DNA of 12,263 nucleotides from contig JAITAI010000266.1 in assembly GCA_031284195.1 (NCBI GenBank), forward strand, positions 1 through 12,263, in the 5' to 3' direction. Of the stretch, positions 7,600-12,263 are shown piece after piece; the stretch's first letter is position 1, and each line of letters begins with the position of its first letter. The notes under the pieces were generated by a model. It worked only from the letters and a program-made list of their open reading frames with translations, made no database searches and was not told the origin of the DNA. This DNA is from Treponema sp. (GTDB lineage: Bacteria; Spirochaetota; Spirochaetia; Treponematales; Breznakiellaceae). The position numbers were made by a program, and so were the translations under genes.

Positions 7600-8982
7600 A
7601 AAAGGATGCATCCGTTTCCTTGGGATGAATTTTCCCCTTCCCGGGCTACCTGAAAACACCCCTGCCCGGACAAGCGCTTCCCCTCGGGAAATGACCCATT
7701 CAGGATAGCCCTGTACTTCCCAGCCTTCGTAAGCACTGTAGTCAACCTGGGCGTGGAGTACTTTTTGAGATAAGACCTTTTTTACCGTAGGATCGATGAT
7801 GACTATATCCGCATCAGACCCTTCCCGGATTACCCCTTTTTGAGGATACATACCAAACAGTTTTGCAGGATTGGTCGAACAGAGGTCCACAAAGCGCCGG
7901 AGGGAGATTCGCTTTTTCATCACTCCCTCAGAAAACAGCAGGGGGATACGCTCTTCAATGCCTGGCGCCCCTGATGGGCACTGGGTAAAATCATCCTTGC
8001 CCCGGAGCTTCTGGGTTTCAAAAAAGAAAGGGCAGTGATCCGTGGCCACTGTATCAATATCCCCGGTCAAGCCTTCCCAGAGGCTTTCCTTATCCTGGGG
8101 TTTACGGAGTGGCGGACACATAAGGTACTTAAGTCCCTCATACCCCGGCTGCTCGTACAGCCTATCATCCAGCAGTAAGTATTGGGGACAGGTCTCTGCA
8201 TACAAATGCTGCTGTCCCCGCTTTCGGGCATCCCGGATAAAAGCAAGTCCTCGTTCATTACTCAAATGTACGATGTAGAGAGGCGCATCCCCAACCAGGT
8301 TCGCCCACAAGATCATCCGGTTGATCGCTTCCGCTTCACATGCCGCAGGCCGGGAAAGGGGATGATAAGCAGGAGCGGTTTTACCTTCCCGTACAAACCG
8401 CTCCCGCAAATACCCGATAATCCCATCATTTTCAGGATGTACCGCAATCAAAAGTCCCTGTTTGCGGGCCTGCTCTAAAACCCGGTACACCTCCCCGTCA
8501 GAGAGCTTATAGTCATAGGTAAGATATACCTTATAACTGGTGATCCCCTCATCTGCCAAGGATACCATCCGGTCAAGGGTCTGCTCATCCACCTGCTGAA
8601 TCACCCCGTGAAAGCCATAGTCTATCACTGCCTTACCCGCGGCCAAGGCATGATAGGCTTGGATTTGATGATCCAACGGACAACCTGCAGGTCCGAACCC
8701 AGGGTGATCCACGACAGTGGTGGTTCCTCCCCAGGCAGCGGCTACGGTTCCCGTATAAAAATCATCGCTTGCCCGGGTAAAACCTACATCCAGGCTCAAA
8801 TGGGTATGCCCATCGATCCCCCCGGGAATCAGGATCTTGCCCTGGGCGTCAATGATCGCTTCCCCCTTTTCTGGAGGTAAATCTTGCCCCACCGCTGCGA
8901 TCCTTTCTCCGATGATGCGAACATCCCCCTTGAATTCCCTGTCCTCTCCCACCACGAGGCCCCCTTTGATAAGGGCTTGCAT
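7594..8982 (-). CDS. hyuA: Hydantoinase / dihydropyrimidinase (HyuA type)
   Basis: This 462-residue amidohydrolase is predicted to open cyclic amides such as hydantoins or dihydropyrimidines in the cytoplasm. The binuclear metal site is complete: H59 and H61 (GHTH), the carbamylated lysine K151 (TSYKVYLTYDYK), H182 (AVHPEN), H239 (YIVHLSN) and D315 (ATDHCPF). Blocks such as GTTTVVDHPGFGPAGC, HGVIQ, ECEAEAI-like ACEAEAI, AETCPQYLLLDDR and the C-terminal GSPGRGKF closely resemble the remembered sequence of E. coli HyuA (HydA, phenylhydantoinase, 461 residues). I therefore prefer that subfamily over classical dihydropyrimidinase or allantoinase. AGGAG, five bases before the ATG at 8982, supports the start. 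A promoter lies at 9034-9062. Pairing with xdhC points to purine-type or cyclic-amide catabolism. The natural substrate of HyuA-type enzymes is not settled by sequence. Confidence 0.93.
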   Translation of the reverse strand: MQALIKGGLVVGEDREFKGDVRIIGERIAAVGQDLPPEKGEAIIDAQGKILIPGGIDGHTHLSLDVGFTRASDDFYTGTVAAAWGGTTTVVDHPGFGPAGCPLDHQIQAYHALAAGKAVIDYGFHGVIQQVDEQTLDRMVSLADEGITSYKVYLTYDYKLSDGEVYRVLEQARKQGLLIAVHPENDGIIGYLRERFVREGKTAPAYHPLSRPAACEAEAINRMILWANLVGDAPLYIVHLSNERGLAFIRDARKRGQQHLYAETCPQYLLLDDRLYEQPGYEGLKYLMCPPLRKPQDKESLWEGLTGDIDTVATDHCPFFFETQKLRGKDDFTQCPSGAPGIEERIPLLFSEGVMKKRISLRRFVDLCSTNPAKLFGMYPQKGVIREGSDADIVIIDPTVKKVLSQKVLHAQVDYSAYEGWEVQGYPEWVISRGEALVRAGVFSGSPGRGKFIPRKRMHPFL

Positions 8983-9033
8983 AGACGCTCCTTTAGCCAG
9001 TTTTCAGTAACCCCAATCCCTGGATATTACTAG

Positions 9034-9062
9034 AGTGTACAATACAACCTATAGACCGTCAA
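9034..9062 (-). promoter_or_regulatory. Sigma70-type promoter of the hydantoinase-xdhC operon
   Basis: On the minus strand TTGACG (9057-9062) and TACACT (9034-9039) are exactly 17 bases apart. An AT-only tract just upstream (about 9061-9076) resembles an UP element. The start would fall near 9027, leaving a leader of about 45 bases before the ATG at 8982. This is the best promoter match in the window. Confidence 0.55.
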
Positions 9063-9131
9063 TTAAAAAAATAATGCGTTAACTAAGAAAAAGTATTGTT
9101 CATAGGCTCAGTACCCCAAAGCAAGGAAGGG

Positions 9132-9671
9132 TTAATACAAAAGAACGCAGCCTATATAGGTTAAGGTATTCGGACCGTAATAGTAGGGCAGCTTATTGTC
9201 TTTACAAACCTCGCTGACCAGCATACCCATGGCTTCCATAGAGCAGATCATCTGTTTAGGAAAACGGCATGGCTCATGAGGATAGGTACACTCCTCACAC
9301 CGTCTACAAGCCCCCGCGCCAATCACCAGACAGGAAGGATAGCGGATCTGTATACGCCCCCTAAAAGCATCCAGGTTTTTTCCATGCTCTAAGGCGATTC
9401 GTTCCATAGACTCATAATCCAGGGAGTCTTCCAGCATACCGGTGGTTTGCAGGATAAGCCCTTGGCGATAGTTTCGGATCCGCTGCTCACATTCCCCTAA
9501 GGTCCCGCATCCAGGAGGGCAGGCCCAGTTGGTACGGTATGCCCGGCACTTGTTTTCCTCACAGCTATCCCGAACTTCGGTCCGAACCCTAATGGTCCCG
9601 GCATCCAAATCTCCCACATGACTAAACCCGCAGCTTAAGGCCAAGGCGTGTACTGCTTCAAGCTCTCTCAT
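9132..9671 (-). CDS. DUF2284-type cysteine-rich metal-binding protein
   Basis: This 179-residue protein has 14 cysteines and is probably a cytoplasmic iron-sulfur or other metal-binding protein. Its pattern fits the DUF2284 family of anaerobes and archaea. C37, C42, C51, C55 and C61 lie in the N-terminal half (ACPPGCG at 50-56). A second cluster, C114, C122, C125, C128, C135 and C143, includes the GACRRCEECTYPHEPCRFP-type stretch (120-138). The C-terminus GPNTLTYIGCVLLY is also family-like. Its biochemical role is not established. The ATG at 9671 follows AAGGCGG. The gene lies downstream of the broken corrinoid gene but is separated from it by 258 bases, so it may have belonged to that cassette or may stand alone. 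It is intact, unlike its upstream neighbours. Confidence 0.8.
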   Translation of the reverse strand: MRELEAVHALALSCGFSHVGDLDAGTIRVRTEVRDSCEENKCRAYRTNWACPPGCGTLGECEQRIRNYRQGLILQTTGMLEDSLDYESMERIALEHGKNLDAFRGRIQIRYPSCLVIGAGACRRCEECTYPHEPCRFPKQMICSMEAMGMLVSEVCKDNKLPYYYGPNTLTYIGCVLLY

Positions 9672-9687
9672 AGAACCGCCTTTTTTC

Positions 9688-9705
9688 CTTTTTATAGATT
9701 TATAG
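9688..9705 (-). repeat. AT-rich motif, copy 2 (doubled CTATAAA), near the DUF2284 start
   Basis: The minus strand reads CTATAAATCTATAAAAAG, 17-34 bases before the DUF2284 ATG, so it could hold its -10 box. It matches the motif at 7581-7599 except for one missing T. No good -35 box is seen at proper spacing. Confidence 0.3.
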
Positions 9706-9763
9706 AAGGACTTTTTATTCCTTACTTAAAGATAGGCAGGTAGAACCCTTGGGGGCTTTTATC

Positions 9764-9865
9764 CCGGTCTCTCTGCTAGGCCGTAGGCCCCCTGGTCCGG
9801 CTCCAAAAAGGCCCCCAGCCTTTACAGGGCCTCACCGCCCTTCAAAGAAGAACCCAAGAGACCGG
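9764..9865 (-). other. GC-rich structured segment with a 9-bp closing stem
   Basis: CCGGTCTCT (9764-9772) and AGAGACCGG (9857-9865) are perfectly complementary and enclose 84 bases. Read on the minus strand, the interior holds CTTC-TTT-GAAG, AGGCCC...GGGCCT (9809-9832) and GGCC-TAC-GGCC. The result is a multibranched fold. Just outside, GGGGGC (9751-9756) could pair with either of two GCCCCC runs (9787-9792 or 9811-9816), giving rival folds. It lies between the corrinoid pseudogene and the DUF2284 gene, in the 258-base gap 9672-9929. It could be a structured RNA, a repeat element or only a complex terminator. No known riboswitch signature was recognised. Confidence 0.4.
9805..9832 (-). terminator. 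Possible intrinsic terminator after the corrinoid gene
   Basis: On the minus strand AGGCCC (9827-9832), a 12-base loop, GGGCCT (9809-9814) and then a T-run (9805-9809) make a terminator-like unit about 100 bases after the corrinoid stop. The 6-bp GC-rich stem is short and the loop long. It sits inside the structured segment, so folding may compete. Confidence 0.4.
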
Positions 9866-9911
9866 ACGCCTCCCGTTTCTTCACGTTTTCTATAGGGCAT
9901 CCTCCCTAAAA

Positions 9912-9927
9912 GGATTACCTCCTTCTT
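9912..9927 (-). promoter_or_regulatory. Orphan near-perfect Shine-Dalgarno sequence
   Basis: The minus strand reads AAGAAGGAGGTAATCC directly after the corrinoid stop. It matches an extended complement of the 16S rRNA 3' end almost throughout. No ATG, GTG or TTG follows at 5-9 bases. The next ATG, 12 bases further on, opens only 22 codons. It is probably the ribosome site of a lost downstream gene. Confidence 0.4.
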
Positions 9928-9929
9928 AC

Positions 9930-10562
9930 TTAGGCGATGAGTTTCTTTGCCGCTACTGCTGCGCTTCCTGCATCGGGAGCATACCCGTCAGCCCCAATCT
10001 GGATGGCATAATCTTCGGTAATAGGAGCTCCCCCCACGATGATCTTAAACCCTTGCAGTCCCGAAGCCTTGACCGCGGCCACCGAAGCCTTCATGGCAGG
10101 CATGGTAGTGGTGAGCAAAGCTGAAAAGGCCACGATCTTGACCTCTGGATGTTCCTTGATGGCCTTGATGAATACCTCCGTAGACACATCCACCCCAAGA
10201 TCAATGACCTCAAAACCAGCGCTTTCGATCATCATGGCCACCAGGTTTTTACCAATGTCGTGCATATCCCCGGCTACGCTGCCGATGATGCAGGTACCTA
10301 AGCTGATACCCGCCTGACCTGCCAGCCGGGGTTTCAGGACTTCCACCCCTCTCTTCATGGCTTTGGCAGCGATCAGCATCTCCGGGACAAAGATGTCCCC
10401 CCGCTTGAATTTATCTCCCACGATGCCCATGGTCTAGATCATCCCCTGGTTCAGGATGGTAAGGGGATCACCTGTTCTGCCAAGGCTTCCTCCACCAAGC
10501 CCCCCGATGATTTTTACTTTTCCTGCCTCGATTGCCTGGGCAATCACCTCGAGTTTCGACAT
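9930..10562 (-). pseudogene. Broken corrinoid (B12-binding) methyl-transfer protein gene
   Basis: The full frame is 210 codons, the usual length of MtbC/MttC/MtgC-type corrinoid proteins that carry a methyl group between methyltransferases. The ATG at 10562 has a strong AAGGAG seven bases upstream. Codon 43 is TAG (10434-10436), inside the helical cap. Codons 22-31 read LGGGSLGRTG, whereas the next frame reads LVEEALAEQ, which fits the family. One extra G at the G6 tract (10500-10505) and one missing G near 10471 explain this and cancel out. Downstream, the cobalamin site is intact: DMHDIGKN with axial His at residue 101, then SALLTTTMP and GGAPIT. A 166-residue product could start at the ATG at 10430 but would lack half of the cap and has no proper ribosome site. 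Decay is therefore likely. Assembly error is an alternative. Confidence 0.82.
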
Positions 10563-10624
10563 ATTTTTTCTCCTTAAATCAAATGCGTACTACTGGATAG
10601 CCTTTCCTCGGGCCATCCTTTCCC

Positions 10625-10749
10625 TCAGCTTCCAAAACGCCCCGCCCGGAACGCGCCGATATATTCCATGCAAAAGTCGTCCTGTCCTAACAGGGCTTCA
10701 GTGGCGTAGATGAGGCCCTGGATGTCCTTGTTGAGGGGGTCCAGGATCA
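10625..10749 (-). pseudogene. 3' fragment of a methyl-THF:corrinoid methyltransferase gene cut by an IS
   Basis: Reading from the IS edge, the frame gives ILDPLNKDIQGLIYATEALL, then GQDDFCMEYIGAFRAGRFGS and TGA at 10625-10627. This is typical of the last 40 residues of pterin-binding methyltransferases of the MtgA/AcsE type, which move a methyl group between tetrahydrofolate and a corrinoid protein. The first codon (ATG) is made from the IS terminal A plus TG of the gene, so everything upstream is lost. Such genes often sit just before their corrinoid partner, as here (62-base gap). A one-T insertion at the TTTT near the end could have changed the tail, because the next frame reads RLEAEGKDGPRKG. 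The family call rests on remembered motifs only. Confidence 0.6.
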
Positions 10750-10785
10750 TGGAATTCCCCCGATGTGACGGATAGTAAGTTAAGC
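10750..10785. repeat. Left terminal inverted repeat of the IS3 element
   Basis: This 36-bp end matches the reverse complement of 11961-11996 at 29 of 36 positions. The outer 14 bases and the inner AAGTTAAGC block are identical. It is next to the orfB stop. Confidence 0.88.
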
Positions 10786-11685
10786 AGTGTTACAATGTGT
10801 TAATGCTATCGGTATAGCATAGCCGAACGCCGTATCTCTACGGCGCTTAGTATAATAGAGTTCCATATACTCAAATACCTCTACCCTCACCTCCTCTTTC
10901 GTGTGTCTCCCTTCCACCTTATCCACCTCCGCTTTTAACATCTTGAAAAAACGCTCCGCACAGGCATTGTCCCAACAGTTCCTCTTCCGGCTCATATTCT
11001 GTCTGACCTGCGGACACCACGCCGACAGCGCTGCTCGAAATTCTTTACTGCACTATTGTACTCCCCGGTCTGAATGAAAGAGTAGACCGCTCCCCGGCTT
11101 GCGGTTCGTGCAGGCCATCATAAGCGCATCGCCTACATGACCGGCTTCCCTGTCCTCCGAAAACGCCCACCCTATCACTTTACGATCCCATAAATCTAGT
11201 ATCACCGTTAAATACAGCCAGCCGCTGTTGGTCTTCAGATACGTTATGTCGGACACCCACTTCTCTCCCGGTCCGCTCGCTCTAAACTCCCGGTTCAACA
11301 GGTTCTCTGCCGCAGGCAGTGAATGCCTTGAGTCCGTCGTGTTCACCCCCCTCTTCTTCCTTCGAGCCTTCAGTCCCTGCTCCCTCATCAGCCGTTCCAC
11401 CCGTTTTCGCCTTACCCTTACACGAAACTCCTGAAGCAAAGTCTGCCATACTCGCGGACTGCCATAACGCCCCCGGTGTGCTTCACTTATCCGGCTGATG
11501 AGCCTCAAGAGTGCTTGGTCTGTCTGCTCGTGTCTGCTGGGTTTTCTTACAAGCCACGCATATTATGCGCTTCGGCTTACCCCCAATAGTCTGGCCATCT
11601 TCGTAACGGGGTACTGTCCTTGATACTGGTGCATGAACAGGTACGCCGCTAACGGGGATTTTCTACCGTGAAGATGACTATTGCT
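10780..11685 (-). pseudogene. IS3-family transposase OrfB (DDE integrase domain), two nonsense codons
   Basis: This is the catalytic part of the transposase, in the -1 frame relative to OrfA and about 300 codons long, normal for the family. From the N-terminus there is a YPVTKMARLLGVSRS helix-turn-helix-like part, HRGRYGSPRVW, and then the rve-type integrase core. The core shows D (WVSDITYLK), D (FHSDRGVQ) and E (DNACAERFF). TAA at 11563-11565 interrupts SRSA*YAWL and TAG at 11053-11055 interrupts GVQ*CSKEF. Related proteins have Tyr at both positions, so each is a third-base change of a Tyr codon. The frame is otherwise preserved throughout, which indicates recent decay. The TTG at 11508 gives an artificial 151-residue middle piece and is probably not a real start. 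Confidence 0.88.
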
Positions 11686-11936
11686 TTTTTAAAGATTTTA
11701 TTGATCTTCCGCAGGTCGACAATTTCTTTCCGCAACCGAGCCATCTCTTCATCTCGAGCGTTTCCTCTACCGGTGAAAGCTTTCATCGGTCCCGTTTCAC
11801 TCCGCTTCCATCGAGCAAGCATATTCCGGTTAATGCCAAGGTCTTGGGCAATCTCCGAGTGCTTCCGGTTTGTGTTTAGGGCGAGTTCCACCACCCGTTC
11901 CTTAAACTCTCTGGTAAAAACGCTTCGTGCTCCCAT
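11649..11936 (-). CDS. IS3-family transposase OrfA (helix-turn-helix protein)
   Basis: This 95-residue protein is the DNA-binding part of the IS3 transposase. A helix-turn-helix lies at about residues 6-45 (FTREFKERVVELAL, HSEIAQDLGINRNMLARWKR). A leucine-zipper-like helix follows at about 60-86 (EEMARLRKEIVDLRK). GGGAG five bases before the ATG at 11936 supports the start. It overlaps the OrfB frame by 37 bases, the usual arrangement for making an OrfAB fusion by ribosomal frameshifting. It is intact, but with OrfB broken it could only act as a regulator or inhibitor. The likely promoter lies in the right terminal repeat. Confidence 0.88.
   Translation of the reverse strand: MGARSVFTREFKERVVELALNTNRKHSEIAQDLGINRNMLARWKRSETGPMKAFTGRGNARDEEMARLRKEIVDLRKINKIFKKAIVIFTVENPR
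11684..11690 (-). other. A6G slippery tract in the OrfA/OrfB overlap
   Basis: The minus strand reads AAAAAAG, the heptamer typical of IS3 -1 frameshifting. Here OrfA reads it as AAA AAA GCA rather than A AAA AAG. A tandem slip is therefore out of phase, and only single-codon slippage of the second Lys codon gives the OrfB frame. Confidence 0.5.
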
Positions 11937-11960
11937 GATACTCCCTTCTTTAGATCATAG

Positions 11961-11996
11961 GCTTAACTTCCTGTCCTTTCAGTCGGGGGAATTCCA
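11961..11996. repeat. Right terminal inverted repeat of the IS3 element
   Basis: This end is the partner of 10750-10785 (29 of 36 positions). It lies upstream of orfA, so it probably also carries its promoter. The outermost bases run without a break into the 21-bp repeats that follow. Confidence 0.88.
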
Positions 11997-12079
11997 GACT
12001 CAAGTCGGGAACTCTTAGACTCAAATCTAGAACCCCTAGACTATACTCTTGAAGTCCTAGACTACAGCCCCGAACCGCC
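11996..12079. repeat. Four degenerate 21-bp tandem repeats at the IS right edge
   Basis: The units begin at 11996, 12017, 12038 and 12059. All share AGACT at positions 1-5, A at 8, C at 11 and GAA at 14-16. Twenty-one bases equal about two helical turns, as in protein-binding iterons. The IS end just left of the array (AGTCGGGGGAA) resembles unit 1 (AGTCGGGAA). Positions 12080-12128, between the array and the next gene, show nothing further. Confidence 0.65.
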
Positions 12080-12128
12080 GGATTAAGGTCTTAAAACAAA
12101 GGTACTATCCCCATACTCCCCAAGCGCT

Positions 12129-12263
12129 TCAGGTAGTAAGGTCGAACTGCTTGGAAAGCAATACCACCATGCTTCGGGGCTGGGTAAAGTAGAGGTCAGG
12201 ATAGACCAGGGGCTCTTCCATGCCTGGGGTACAGATATCCTCTGGAGAGGGAAGGCCCGTATC
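12129..12263 (-). CDS. C-terminal end of an unrecognised protein (5' end outside the window)
   Basis: The frame is open from the window edge for 44 codons and ends with TGA at 12129-12131. It reads PSPEDICTPGMEEPLVYPDL, then YFTQPRSMVVLLSKQFDLTT. The composition is normal for protein and no other frame on either strand stays open through this stretch. I do not recognise the family, and nothing links it to the truncated methyltransferase across the IS. It is the same strand as the rest of the right half. Confidence 0.5.
   Translation of the reverse strand, partial: DTGLPSPEDICTPGMEEPLVYPDLYFTQPRSMVVLLSKQFDLTT

Larger units (their letters stand above)
10750..11996 (-). mobile_element. IS3-family insertion sequence, 1247 bp, inactivated
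   Basis: Both ends are visible. The element starts TGGAATTCCCCCGA at 10750 and ends with the reverse complement at 11996, giving the TG...CA termini usual for IS3. It encodes OrfA (11649-11936) and OrfB (10780-11685) on the minus strand. OrfB has two nonsense codons, so this copy should not transpose by itself. The three bases flanking each end differ (TCA on the left, GAC on the right), so there is no target duplication. The left flank is the truncated methyltransferase; the right flank is unrelated to it. An adjacent deletion or recombination between IS copies would explain both facts. Confidence 0.88.

Noticed and set aside
9672..9929. Cobalamin riboswitch near the corrinoid gene
   Set aside because: No B12-box-like conserved sequence was found, and the segment lies downstream, not upstream, of the corrinoid gene.
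9739..9929. GC-rich minus-strand frame (SLGFFFEGR, then GLRPSRETGIKAPKGS) after the corrinoid gene as a degraded gene
   Set aside because: It is low-complexity, interrupted by TGA, and coincides with the inverted-repeat segment, so it looks like a by-product of structured DNA.
10434..10436. TAG in the corrinoid gene as a pyrrolysine codon
   Set aside because: Pyrrolysine is known in the methylamine methyltransferases, not in their corrinoid partners. TAG also ends intact genes here (the coiled-coil gene and orfA), and the same gene carries indels, so decay is simpler.
10611..10640. Certain frameshift at the end of the methyltransferase fragment
   Set aside because: Either tail (RFGS then stop, or RLEAEGKDG in the next frame) could be natural, because family C-termini vary. 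It is noted only as a possibility.
6028..11565. Stop-codon reassignment to explain in-frame TAG, TAA and TGA codons on the minus strand
   Set aside because: All three stops end intact genes in this window (TAG coiled-coil gene, TAA ushA and hyuA, TGA cyclase and xdhC), so none can be generally reassigned.
11996..12079. 21-bp repeats as a CRISPR array
   Set aside because: The repeats are directly tandem without spacers, are degenerate, and have no cas genes near them.

Overview
The window looks like chromosomal DNA of a spirochaete, most likely a free-living or termite-gut type Treponema. The evidence is a membrane-anchored class III cyclase with a C-terminal helical/TPR-like tail, a signal-peptide 5'-nucleotidase, a large one-pass coiled-coil protein, and remnants of an acetogen-type methyl-tetrahydrofolate/corrinoid methyl-transfer cassette, all at moderate GC. 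The genus is an inference from gene content; no rRNA or tRNA gene is present to fix it.

Layout. Left third (1-5907), signalling and envelope genes: a plus-strand adenylate cyclase (106-1764) converges, with a 9-base gap, on a minus-strand gene for a 714-residue one-pass coiled-coil protein (1774-3918). That gene diverges from a plus-strand periplasmic 5'-nucleotidase (4213-5907). Positions 5908-6027 are non-coding and rich in small inverted repeats.

Middle (6028-9671), all on the minus strand: a hydantoinase/dihydropyrimidinase of the E. coli HyuA type (7594-8982) has a good sigma70-type promoter at 9034-9062. It is followed by an XdhC/CoxI-type molybdenum hydroxylase maturation factor (6458-7492). 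A probable broken small reading frame starts 4 bases after xdhC (6028-6453). This is a cyclic-amide or purine catabolism operon without its molybdenum hydroxylase in view. Upstream lies a separate 14-cysteine DUF2284-type protein (9132-9671).

Right third (9672-12263), a decayed region: a corrinoid-protein gene (9930-10562) has an in-frame TAG at codon 43 and two compensating frameshifts. Ahead of it is only the last 41 codons of what looks like a methyl-THF:corrinoid methyltransferase (10625-10749). This fragment is cut exactly at the end of a 1247-bp IS3-family element (10750-11996) with 36-bp imperfect terminal inverted repeats. The element's orfA is intact, but orfB carries two nonsense codons. 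Beyond the element there is no sign of the rest of the methyltransferase and no target duplication. Instead there are four 21-bp direct repeats that resemble the element's own end, then the C-terminal end of an unrecognised gene (12129-12263). The simplest history is IS insertion followed by an adjacent deletion or inter-IS recombination, and then decay of the methyl-transfer cassette. The 9672-9929 gap holds a GC-rich stretch with a perfect 9-bp closing stem and several internal hairpins, plus a near-perfect Shine-Dalgarno sequence that no gene follows.

No clearly new defence or metabolic system was found. The most unusual items are the pattern of lesions in the corrinoid gene, the TIR-like tandem repeats at the IS edge, and the structured 9764-9865 segment.
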